Of a DNA stretch of 64,000 nt, positions 38,431-46,007 are shown piece after piece. The stretch comes from Jeotgalicoccus halotolerans. GTDB taxonomy: Bacteria; Bacillota; Bacilli; Staphylococcales; Salinicoccaceae. The notes beneath the pieces were generated by a model. It worked only from the letters and a program-made list of their open reading frames with translations, was not told the DNA's origin and made no database searches. A program made the position numbers and the translations under genes. The stretch is from positions 558,001 through 622,000 of the forward strand of contig NZ_QUMW01000009.1 of the NCBI RefSeq assembly GCF_003387165.1, written 5' to 3'. Numbering within the stretch: position 1 is the first letter of the stretch; every line of letters begins with the position of its first letter.

Positions 38431-39532
38431 TATGTTCACCTGCAAAATATGACTTAAACATCGTTTTATCAAAAGCTGTTACAGCTCTGTCGAGAGTCGT
38501 TTCGATAAACGACTGATATATTTCTTCATCGCTCGTCGTCGCCATATCAACAGTCTGAAGTTCTTTTGACCGGTCTTCGATTAACGGTTTTAATTCGAGT
38601 GTATTCGGATAAAGCATTTTAATTTTGCTCATCGGTTCCGTTACATAGCTCATATTCGATAATTCAAACTTAAAATACGCATTGTTATCTTTAAAGGAGA
38701 CGTTCCCGTTCGCAACTTCCTCATAGTCTCCTGTATAGACAACGACATCATGCCGGGGTTCCAGCGGAATAAAAGATACTTTTTCTTTGTCAGTATCAAT
38801 AATTCTGCATCCTTTCGGCTGCTTGTGTTCGGAAAATGAATATTTTAATAAAGATCCGCTGTAAAATGATTTTTCGCTGTCTACCGCAAAAGGATGATGC
38901 AGATGACCGAACAGTGCATAATCGAACGCGCTGAATGTTTCTTCGCTGACCGCTTCACTCAGCCCCATTGACAGCGGACGTTCGGAATCACTGGCAACAC
39001 TGTCCGATAAGTACAGATGCCCGACAAGTATGTTTGTTTTTTCCTGGTCCAGCTGCCCGTAAATTTTTTCAAGTATTTTATCGTAGGCATGCTGGTGAGA
39101 AACAATGTCCTCATCCTTAAAATAATTCCGCGCCTCAAGTACTTCGATATGCGGCAGCAGATAAAAGTCGGTATCGCCGATTGTTACAGGAATGTGCGCC
39201 TGATCAAGTGATGTATTAATATGAAAATCCGTCGCCTTAAACCATTCGCTGCCGTAATTCAGCCGTTCACGGCTGTCGTGATTACCGCTGATGACAAGGA
39301 GCGGTTTTCCAAGTGTAATGTTGATACGGTACAGTGTATCATTCGCCAGTTTCAGCGCCTGACGCGAAGGGTTCGCGCGGTCAAATATATCGCCTGCAAC
39401 GACGACAAGATCAATGTCGCTGTTTTCTATCTCATGCATTAACTGTTCTAATATGTAGGACTGATCTTCTATCAGATCGAGACCGTTCATTTTACGGCCG
39501 ATATGCCAGTCGCCTGTATGTAAAATCCGCAT
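38417..39532 (-). CDS. sbcD: SbcD, nuclease subunit of SbcCD
   Basis: Mre11-type metallophosphoesterase nuclease of 371 residues. The dimetal motifs are HTGDWHIG near residue 5, VVAGDIFDR near 47 and VISGNHDS near 80, and GHLHHPF near residue 217. GTG at 39541 is part of GAGGTG, so the ATG at 39532 is used. First gene of the sbcD-sbcC pair, with overlapping reading frames. Confidence 0.95.
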   Translation of the reverse strand: MRILHTGDWHIGRKMNGLDLIEDQSYILEQLMHEIENSDIDLVVVAGDIFDRANPSRQALKLANDTLYRINITLGKPLLVISGNHDSRERLNYGSEWFKATDFHINTSLDQAHIPVTIGDTDFYLLPHIEVLEARNYFKDEDIVSHQHAYDKILEKIYGQLDQEKTNILVGHLYLSDSVASDSERPLSMGLSEAVSEETFSAFDYALFGHLHHPFAVDSEKSFYSGSLLKYSFSEHKQPKGCRIIDTDKEKVSFIPLEPRHDVVVYTGDYEEVANGNVSFKDNNAYFKFELSNMSYVTEPMSKIKMLYPNTLELKPLIEDRSKELQTVDMATTSDEEIYQSFIETTLDRAVTAFDKTMFKSYFAGEHNETD

Positions 39533-39580
39533 TAAAGTCACCTCTTAAAGTCGTTACATTGATTTTATCATATTTCTTAA

Positions 39581-39618
39581 ACACAAAAGACTCTCACCGG
39601 TCAAAGTCCGGGAGAGTC
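39581..39618 (-). terminator. terminator of the DUF1659-DUF2922-YvrJ operon
   Basis: GACTCTC/GAGAGTC extended by CCGG/CCGG, with a one-base asymmetry. CTTTTGTG follows on the minus strand. Confidence 0.75.
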
Positions 39619-39623
39619 AGTTC

Positions 39624-39743
39624 TTATTTGAGCTGCTGGATTGTAATGATTAAATCATCTAACTTAGTTTCCATGCGGTGCAGCAGGAAAAATGTGATTA
39701 CAGCCGGAAATCCAACATCGCTCACAAAGGGTATCCAGTCCAT
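39624..39743 (-). CDS. YvrJ family micro-protein
   Basis: A 39-residue protein, too short for most gene callers. It starts MDWIPFVSDVGFPAVI, has one hydrophobic helix (about 10-22) and continues LLHRMETKLDDLI. That is the YvrJ family pattern: WIP...VGFP, a helix, then LLxRxExKLD. It begins one base after the DUF2922 stop, probably by coupled translation because the ribosome site is weak. Function unknown. It is the third gene of a trio common in Bacillales. Confidence 0.8.
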   Translation of the reverse strand: MDWIPFVSDVGFPAVITFFLLHRMETKLDDLIITIQQLK

Positions 39744-39744
39744 C

Positions 39745-39957
39745 TTACTTAAGCACTGTCGTTGCTGTATTTACGACTTTCGCAGAGTACAGAGAAACCG
39801 GAATTCCCTGTGACGGACGCAGAATGTTTTCCGCGATCAGACGCGCTGCTTCCGCTTCGACTTCCTGAGATGTAATACCTGCTTTCGGGTTGTTGACAGT
39901 CAGAGTAAATCTTTTGTCCTGATTAGTAGTAAAAACCATTACTAATTTTTCATCCAT
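39745..39957 (-). CDS. DUF2922 family protein
   Basis: A 70-residue protein, MDEKLVMVFTTNQDKRFTL..., with the VNNPKAGITSQEVEA segment typical of DUF2922. No membrane segment. AAGGAGG precedes the ATG. It lies between the DUF1659 and YvrJ genes; DUF1659 and DUF2922 are related small families usually found together. Function unknown. Confidence 0.8.
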   Translation of the reverse strand: MDEKLVMVFTTNQDKRFTLTVNNPKAGITSQEVEAEAARLIAENILRPSQGIPVSLYSAKVVNTATTVLK

Positions 39958-39994
39958 GACTATTCCTCCTTTCTATTAGTGGTGAGAGCTGAAC

Positions 39995-40195
39995 TTAATC
40001 GACGATGTGAGTGACCACTTTCTCAACGATAGAATACTGTTCTCCTGTCAGATTTTCGTAAATAGACGCCAGGGCGTTTACACCTGCATCACTGGCATCG
40101 CTTGCCAGACGGTTAAGCGTACGCGATTTTGTAATCTCCTTGCCTTCCTCATTCATCACAAAGAAGTAAAACTTGGCACTTAATCCTTTTATCAT
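39995..40195 (-). CDS. DUF1659 family protein
   Basis: A 66-residue protein, MIKGLSAKFYFFVMNEEGKE, ending in VEKVVTHIVD. The pattern (short beta strands, GKEITKSRTLNRLA, then a helical segment) fits DUF1659. The frame is open 11 codons upstream but GAGGAGGTGAG places the start at 40195. First gene of the DUF1659-DUF2922-YvrJ operon, divergent from the DUF2621 gene. Function unknown. Confidence 0.8.
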   Translation of the reverse strand: MIKGLSAKFYFFVMNEEGKEITKSRTLNRLASDASDAGVNALASIYENLTGEQYSIVEKVVTHIVD

Positions 40196-40240
40196 GTCCT
40201 CACCTCCTCTCACCCTATATATCGTCACAAATTATTAAAT

Positions 40241-40269
40241 GGACAAACAAGTTTCAAAATATGTATAAT
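40241..40269 (+). promoter_or_regulatory. sigma-A promoter of the DUF2621 gene
   Basis: TGGACA (40241-40246), 17 bp, TATAAT (40264-40269), 24 bp before the start codon. Confidence 0.75.
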
Positions 40270-40293
40270 ATGAGTTAAGTAGAGGTGATTACA

Positions 40294-40791
40294 GTGTCAT
40301 TTGATATATTTATGATTTTGATTGCGATATGGACGTTCATCATGCTTGGAGCGATGACAATCGGCGGATTTTTTATGTTCAGAAAGTTTTTGCGGCGCAT
40401 GCCTAAAGGCGATGGTTATTCAGAACTCGACTGGCAGGATTACTACATAGACAAAGCACTGCCGCTCTGGAATACTGATGCACGTACGCTCTTAAACGAA
40501 CTGGTCAGCCCCGTTCCGGAATTATTCAGAGATGTGGCCAAAGAAAGAATTGCCGGCAGAATTTCGAAGATTGCGCTCGATGAAGGTGTTAAAACGATTG
40601 AACTCGATCAGATAATGAAAGGCTACATTATTGCGACACCAAAGAAAGACCATAAGTTCATGAAGAAAAAATTAAAGCAGCTTGAGATAGATTACACACC
40701 ATATTTGGAACTATTCGAATTGGCAGACGATGAGAAACAGAAATTCTCCATCTTTGAACAGACAGAAAAAGTAAGCGGCAGACCGTCTTAA
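40294..40791 (+). CDS. DUF2621 family membrane protein (YneK-like)
   Basis: A 165-residue protein with one N-terminal helix (about 4-26) and a cytoplasmic domain containing SELDWQDYYIDKALPLW, ELVSPVPELFRDVAK and GYIIATPKKDHKFM, the YneK/DUF2621 pattern. Start is GTG at 40294, 6 bases after GAGGTG; the frame's earlier GTG belongs to that site. In B. subtilis yneK neighbours ccdA and yneJ, and here it converges on ccdC-ccdA, so a link to cytochrome or thiol maturation is likely. Function unproven. Confidence 0.78.
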   Translation: MSFDIFMILIAIWTFIMLGAMTIGGFFMFRKFLRRMPKGDGYSELDWQDYYIDKALPLWNTDARTLLNELVSPVPELFRDVAKERIAGRISKIALDEGVKTIELDQIMKGYIIATPKKDHKFMKKKLKQLEIDYTPYLELFELADDEKQKFSIFEQTEKVSGRPS

Positions 40792-40812
40792 GACGGTTTG
40801 CTGTTTTTTTAT
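40779..40812 (+). terminator. DUF2621 gene terminator
   Basis: GCAGACCGTC / GACGGTTTGC (one G-U) around TTAA, which contains the stop codon. Seven T follow. Confidence 0.8.
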
Positions 40813-40856
40813 TGGTCCGGGAGATTATTGATGGTGTTTTTGGCAGTTTTACAGCC

Positions 40857-40887
40857 AGCGCGCCACTGTGGATGTGACAATGACCGG
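40857..40887 (+). repeat. dispersed hairpin element, copy 1 (degenerate)
   Basis: AGCGCGCCACTGTGGATG followed by TGACAATGACCGG. It matches the element at 47.65 kb (opposite strand) at about 27 of 32 positions. The dyad GCCACTGT...ACAATGAC is partly decayed relative to the perfect stem there. Confidence 0.65.
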
Positions 40888-40911
40888 ACAAGAGCCACTC
40901 CGCCCCCTAAC

Positions 40912-40951
40912 AAAAAACAGCAAGCCATCACACCGCGGCTTGCTGTTTTTT
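40912..40951. terminator. bidirectional terminator after ccdC
   Basis: 15-bp stem AAAAAACAGCAAGCC / GGCTTGCTGTTTTTT with a 10-nt loop. The ccdC stop codon lies in the loop. Confidence 0.85.
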
Positions 40952-41425
40952 AAATTCATTATGTTTGATAAGCATTGATAAACGCCAGATTCCAATCATG
41001 ACGAAGGCGAGCAGGAAAAACATGCCGCCGATTTCGCCCGGTGTTGTGGTCAGTGAGAATATATACTTAAGCGCAATTCTCGCAAGCAGCAGTCCCATTA
41101 AAATTATAGGGAAAGCTTTTGTCTGTCTGACGTACAACTCGGAATTTTTAACTTCGTATTTCGTAGTTATAATCAGCACTACCGAGAATACAGCACCAAT
41201 CAGTACCGTTTCGGCAATGTGTGTAAAGGATAATCTGAAGTACGGGAATATATACATCAGTGCTCCCGTTGACATCATCACCGGCGGGATAATTATTTTC
41301 TTTAATGTCAGCGGGGTCTTACTCGCATGTTTGCGGACAAAAATGACGATAATCCCCATTATTACTGCGCCGATTGATGCAAGCAGGAAGAGCAGTTCTT
41401 CGATTGATTCAAGAAATTCTATCAT
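40928..41425 (-). CDS. ccdC: CcdC/YneJ family membrane protein
   Basis: A 165-residue protein with about five helices (starting IEFLESIEELLFLLASIGAV). The central TPLTLKKIIIPPVMMSTGALMY and KTKYEVK-like loops fit the CcdC (DUF1453) family, next to ccdA in Bacilli. Its exact part in cytochrome c maturation is unclear; it may have no essential role. One base separates it from the ccdA stop, so the two are cotranscribed. Confidence 0.8.
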   Translation of the reverse strand: MIEFLESIEELLFLLASIGAVIMGIIVIFVRKHASKTPLTLKKIIIPPVMMSTGALMYIFPYFRLSFTHIAETVLIGAVFSVVLIITTKYEVKNSELYVRQTKAFPIILMGLLLARIALKYIFSLTTTPGEIGGMFFLLAFVMIGIWRLSMLIKHNEFKKQQAAV

Positions 41426-41426
41426 A

Positions 41427-42131
41427 TTAGAACCCCTGGAAATCTCCGAAGAGCGGCTGCAGCCAAATAATGATCTGCGTTAAGCCGTCAAAGTATAATA
41501 ATATTCCCATCAGTATCATGATTACTCCGCCGGTTTTCATAATTACGTTTGAATATTTCAGCATCCAGCGCGTCTTCGACACGAAGAAACTGAGGACGAA
41601 GAACGGAACACCAAATCCGATACAATATACCACCATCAGCATTAAAGCATTGCTTGGTTCTGATGCACTCATTGCAAATATCGCACCGATAATCGGTCCG
41701 TTGCACGGCGTCCAGCCGGCTGCGAATGCCATACCGATTAAGATTGAACCGAAGAAGCCGGATGGTCTGTTTTTAAACTCTATTTTATGGTTTTTCATCA
41801 GAAAATCAAATTTCAGGACACCTGTAATAACGAGTCCAAAAATAACGATTAAGATTGCACCAATCTGACGGATTAAGTTACTGTATTCTATCAGGAACCC
41901 TCCGAAAAATGCCGTTCCAAAGCCGAGAGCAATATATATAATGCTAAATCCTATTAAGAAAAACAAGGTATGTAAAATGGCGCGGCCATTAAAATTCTGT
42001 TTTTCAACCTCGTTGTAGCTCATTCCGGTAATATACGATACGAATGCAGGGAAAACCGGCAGTACACAAGGGGACACAAAACTCAGCACACCTGCTCCGA
42101 AGGCGAGGAGAAATGTTACTTCTGATCCCAT
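41427..42131 (-). CDS. ccdA: thiol-disulfide transporter CcdA
   Basis: Six-helix membrane protein (234 residues) that passes electrons from cytoplasmic thioredoxin to extracellular thiol proteins for c-type cytochrome maturation. The two reactive cysteines are visible in SFVSPCVLPVFPA near residue 20 and AGWTPCNGPIIGA near residue 140. The frame opens 13 codons upstream; GGGGGTATTTTC before ATG 42131 (MGSEVTFLLAFGAG) decides the start. It is first in ccdA-ccdC. Confidence 0.9.
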   Translation of the reverse strand: MGSEVTFLLAFGAGVLSFVSPCVLPVFPAFVSYITGMSYNEVEKQNFNGRAILHTLFFLIGFSIIYIALGFGTAFFGGFLIEYSNLIRQIGAILIVIFGLVITGVLKFDFLMKNHKIEFKNRPSGFFGSILIGMAFAAGWTPCNGPIIGAIFAMSASEPSNALMLMVVYCIGFGVPFFVLSFFVSKTRWMLKYSNVIMKTGGVIMILMGILLYFDGLTQIIIWLQPLFGDFQGF

Positions 42132-42209
42132 GAAAATACCCCCATTCAGATTTAGTATATCAAATCTCACGGGGGCAATGAATATATTAATCTGTTTAAA
42201 TATGACAAA

Positions 42210-43982
42210 TTATTGTTCACTATTTTGCAATCGGTACATTTTATAGTAAATTCCCTTTATTTGTACCAATTCGTCGTGTGTTCCCCGCTCCACAATCTCT
42301 CCTTTATTAAGGACGAGTATCTCATCAGCATCCTGTATTGTCGACAGACGGTGTGCAATGGCGAGCGTCGTCCTGCCGCTTCTCATTTTCTGTAATGAGG
42401 CCTGGATTTTCTCTTCCGTCGATGAATCGATGTTTGCGGTTGCTTCATCGAGTATCAGGATTTTAGGGTTTGATGCCATCGTTCTTGCAAAAGCGAGCAG
42501 CTGGCGTTCCCCGCTCGAGAAGTCCGCACCTTTTTCGACTACTTTTTGTTCATAGCCGTGCGGCAGCTTATTAATGAATGAATCCGCGCCGACGAATCTT
42601 GCTGCCTCCTGTACCATCTCAAAAGTCATCGTGCTGTGATACAGCTTAATATTCGAAGTGACCGTACCGTAAAAGATAAAAGGATCCTGGAGCACGAGTC
42701 CGATATTTTTCTTCATTTCTTCTTTCGGCAGTTTTTTAATAGAATAGCCGTCGATTAAAATATCACCGTGCTCATACTCATAAAACCGCAGCATCAGATT
42801 GATAATGGAACTCTTGCCTGAACCTGTATGACCGACGAGTGCCGTCGTTGTCCCCGGCGGCACTTCAAAGCTGATATTCTTCAATACATCAACCTCACCG
42901 TCGTAGCTGAATGTAACGTTTTTAAACTCCACCCGGCCTTCTGTAATTTCATGCTGGTCTTTTGTCTGCTGCACCGGTTCATGGCGACTGTCATCAAGCA
43001 GCGTAAATACTCTGCTTGCTGCAACGAGCGCCTGCTGGAAAATATTCAGGTTCTGGCTGACCTGGTTTATCGGTTCAAAAAACCGTTCCATATACTGAAT
43101 AAAGGCAAAGATAACTCCTGCAGTAACACTTGTTTCAAAACTTAAGAATCCGAAGTAGCTTAAAATCACGACTATAGACAGGATATAAATCATATCAATT
43201 GCGGGTCTCAGCAACAAGCCGTCGAGTTTTATCGTGCGGAGATTATACTGATAATGTTCTTCATTAATCGTTTCAAACTCACGCTGCAGTCTTTTCTCCT
43301 GATTGAAGACCTGGATAATTTTCATACCTTCAATCGATTCTGCAAGTTTAGCGTTCATATCGCTTAACAGCCCGCGGGCACGCGAGAAATAACGCGCTGA
43401 GTATTTCCGGTAAACGAGCAGTATAAAGACGATTACCGGCATAAAAATCAGCGCGATAAATGCCAGTTTTACATCCAGGATAAACATCATCACAAAGCTC
43501 GATATTACCATAAATATCGCCATTAAAAATGTGCCGAGCACCGAAGTAAACATGTCGACAATCGCCTGCGTATCATTGGTCAGGCGTGAGACGACACTGC
43601 CTGAGGGAACTTTATCGAAATAAGTCATCCCAAGATGGCCGATTTTTTTAAAAGCATCGATTCGGAGCTCTTGAATCACTTTAAAAGCGAGCAGCTGCAA
43701 GAGATATATCTGCCAGTAGGTCGTCACGACCGCGAGCACATTCACTGTAATAAAGGCGATAATCAGCCACATAATATCTTCTTCCGGGAAGACCGATGGC
43801 GTTAAATAATTATCGATAAAAATCATGACCAGATACGGTGTCATGACACCCATTACGGTAGAAATAATCAGCATGCTGAAGGCGAGCGCGAGGACTCCTT
43901 TAAACGGCAGTGTGTACTTAAGCAGCCTTCCGAGTACACGGAGCTGATCTTTTAAAGTTAAGTTAATGACATCAGTCGTCAT
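42210..43982 (-). CDS. ABC exporter half-transporter with consensus Walker B (YheH type)
   Basis: Six-helix permease (about 20-330) fused to an ATPase domain, 590 residues. Walker A GHTGSGKSS is near residue 375 and Walker B LILDEATANID is intact. The ABC signature is the altered FSSGERQLLAFART. Start is ATG 43982 after GGAGGAGG, giving an 11-base overlap with the upstream half-transporter. Together they form a heterodimeric exporter like YheI/YheH or BmrCD, where one of the two ATP sites is degenerate. Substrate probably lipophilic compounds; not known. Confidence 0.88.
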   Translation of the reverse strand: MTTDVINLTLKDQLRVLGRLLKYTLPFKGVLALAFSMLIISTVMGVMTPYLVMIFIDNYLTPSVFPEEDIMWLIIAFITVNVLAVVTTYWQIYLLQLLAFKVIQELRIDAFKKIGHLGMTYFDKVPSGSVVSRLTNDTQAIVDMFTSVLGTFLMAIFMVISSFVMMFILDVKLAFIALIFMPVIVFILLVYRKYSARYFSRARGLLSDMNAKLAESIEGMKIIQVFNQEKRLQREFETINEEHYQYNLRTIKLDGLLLRPAIDMIYILSIVVILSYFGFLSFETSVTAGVIFAFIQYMERFFEPINQVSQNLNIFQQALVAASRVFTLLDDSRHEPVQQTKDQHEITEGRVEFKNVTFSYDGEVDVLKNISFEVPPGTTTALVGHTGSGKSSIINLMLRFYEYEHGDILIDGYSIKKLPKEEMKKNIGLVLQDPFIFYGTVTSNIKLYHSTMTFEMVQEAARFVGADSFINKLPHGYEQKVVEKGADFSSGERQLLAFARTMASNPKILILDEATANIDSSTEEKIQASLQKMRSGRTTLAIAHRLSTIQDADEILVLNKGEIVERGTHDELVQIKGIYYKMYRLQNSEQ

Positions 43983-45756
43983 GATTACCTCCTCCTTCCA
44001 GCGTCTCATCGAGCTCTTTCGTTAAATCCCTGCGCAGCGACTGCGCTTTAAATGTTTCATAATACCAGCCGCGCGCTTTGGTCAGAGATGAATGAGTGCC
44101 CTGCTCGATAATACGCCCGTCTTCCATAACGATTATTAAATCAGCATTCCTCACCGCACTCATTCTGTGGGCGGTAATAATATTTGTTTTACCGGCTCTA
44201 TTTTGTTCTATATTGCTTAGAATTGCTGTTTCCGTTTCAGCATCGACTGCCGACAGGGAATCATCCAGTATAAGAATCTCCGGATTATTCATTAAAGCAC
44301 GAGCTATTGAAATTCTCTGTTTCTGCCCGCCGGACAGCGATACACCGCGTTCACCGACCACCGTGTCATAGCCTTCAGGAAAGGCGGAAATATCCTGATG
44401 AATATAACTTAAATCCGCAGCCTTCTGCACTTGTTCAAGACTTGCATCAGGATTGATAAAGGCAATATTATTTCTGATTGTCGTCGAGAACAAGAAATTA
44501 TCCTGGGGTACATAACCAAAGAGCCCGCGCAGTTTTTTAATATCGTACTGTTTAATATCCACACCGTTAATAGTGACAGAATTGCCGGAGTCCGTATCGA
44601 ACTCCCGGAGCAGCAGCCGGATAATAGAACTTTTCCCTGAACCTGTCCGCCCCACAATGCCGAGTGTCTCTCCTTCTTTTAAAGTAAAATGTATATTCTC
44701 GAGCGACACTTCATCTTCTCCCGGGAAGGAGAATTCAGCTACATCAAAGGTAATATCACCGGAGGGAATACTGCCGGTTGTAATCTCAGTGCTGATTTCG
44801 CTTCTCGTGTTCATAATTTCTTCAATCCGGTCGTACGATGCCTTGCCCCTTTCCACTAAATTAAAGAACCAGCCGAGAGCAAGAAGCGGCCAGACCATCA
44901 TACCGAGATATGTAGTAAATGTAACGAGCTGGCCGAGAGAAATTTCATCGGCTACGACCATGCGTGCACCGAAAAATATCGACAGAAAATAACTGATGGC
45001 AATAATTGCCGTAATTGTCGGATCAAACAGCGCATCGATCTTTGCCACTTTTAAGTTCTTTTTAACGACATCATTCGATAAATTGGTGAAATCTTTTAAA
45101 TCTTCATCCTCATAGCCGAATGTTTTGGTTACCTTGATGCCCGCAACGGACTCCTGGGTTTTATCGTTTAAAGAACTGAACGCTGCCTGCGCCACGCGGA
45201 AAAGCCTGCTTAAAATTGAACCGTACCAGCTGGTTAAAATAACCATGAAAGGCAGCGGAATCATGGCAATCAGTGTCAGCTTCGGGCTGACAGTCAGAGC
45301 CATCGTAATCAGCACGGCGCCTCCTGTAATTACCGAGTCGGCAATAGTTAAAATACCGGCGCCCGCCGTCATTTGTACCGCATTAATATCATTCGTCGCA
45401 TGCGCCATTAAATCCCCCGTGCGGCGTTTGCCGAAAAATGACGGTGACATTTTAGAATACTTTTCAAACAGCTGTTCACGGAGTGTCCGCCCCAGTCTAT
45501 TCGACGCACCAAAAATCATCACGCGCCAGAAAAACCTGAATATGTATGTGAGAACCGCCACAAAAATCAGCAGTACACCGAATAACACAAGCGTATTTGA
45601 TGTTAAAGTCTCCGTTGTAATTCTGTCGATCACCCGGCCGATAACCTGCGGCGGCACGAGCTCCATCAGTGCGACGAGAACAAGCATGAACAATCCTATA
45701 ATGTAACTCTTCTTTTCGAGCTTAAAAAACCACCCCAAATTTTTAAATACCCGCAT
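43972..45756 (-). CDS. ABC exporter half-transporter with degenerate Walker B (YheI type)
   Basis: 594 residues: six helices (about 15-315), then an ATPase domain with GRTGSGKSS, a normal LSGGQKQRISIARAL signature and LILDDSLSAVD. Asp replaces the catalytic Glu after Walker B. That is the classic degenerate site: its Walker A/B pairs with the altered signature of the partner, while the partner's Walker B pairs with this normal signature. First gene of the pair, with AAGGGGAG before the ATG. No efflux regulator gene lies alongside. Confidence 0.88.
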   Translation of the reverse strand: MRVFKNLGWFFKLEKKSYIIGLFMLVLVALMELVPPQVIGRVIDRITTETLTSNTLVLFGVLLIFVAVLTYIFRFFWRVMIFGASNRLGRTLREQLFEKYSKMSPSFFGKRRTGDLMAHATNDINAVQMTAGAGILTIADSVITGGAVLITMALTVSPKLTLIAMIPLPFMVILTSWYGSILSRLFRVAQAAFSSLNDKTQESVAGIKVTKTFGYEDEDLKDFTNLSNDVVKKNLKVAKIDALFDPTITAIIAISYFLSIFFGARMVVADEISLGQLVTFTTYLGMMVWPLLALGWFFNLVERGKASYDRIEEIMNTRSEISTEITTGSIPSGDITFDVAEFSFPGEDEVSLENIHFTLKEGETLGIVGRTGSGKSSIIRLLLREFDTDSGNSVTINGVDIKQYDIKKLRGLFGYVPQDNFLFSTTIRNNIAFINPDASLEQVQKAADLSYIHQDISAFPEGYDTVVGERGVSLSGGQKQRISIARALMNNPEILILDDSLSAVDAETETAILSNIEQNRAGKTNIITAHRMSAVRNADLIIVMEDGRIIEQGTHSSLTKARGWYYETFKAQSLRRDLTKELDETLEGGGNHDD

Positions 45757-45859
45757 CCGTACACTCCCCTTATTTCTACACCTCTATTTCACTTTGAATT
45801 TTACCATATATTTCGGAAATTGAAATAAATCTTAAGTCTGATAATGGAAGATTGGGGCT

Positions 45860-45957
45860 GGGCTGGCATGACATGGTTTCATGTGAATCCCAGATAATTA
45901 GGGTTGATATGACAGAACTTCATGTGTACCCTGCATCACAAAATTCGCATGAGCTAA
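45860..45957. repeat. degenerate 41-bp tandem repeat (locus A)
   Basis: Two copies start GGGYTGRYATGACA at 45860 and 45901, exactly 41 bp apart, and agree at about 22 of the first 31 positions. Each copy contains a CATG-type dyad; in the first it is ACATG...CATGT. A third, worn copy follows with CATGAGCT at 45949. The locus fills the gap between the ABC operon start and the AbgT terminator, preceded by the G-rich run TTGGGGCTGGG. Confidence 0.65.
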
Positions 45958-45970
45958 AAAATCACCAAAA

Positions 45971-45996
45971 AGAAAAAACCGCAGAGAATTCTGCGG
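45971..45996 (-). terminator. abgT terminator
   Basis: CCGCAGA / TCTGCGG around GAAT, followed by a T tract on the minus strand. Confidence 0.75.
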
Positions 45997-46007
45997 CTAT
46001 AATCTAT

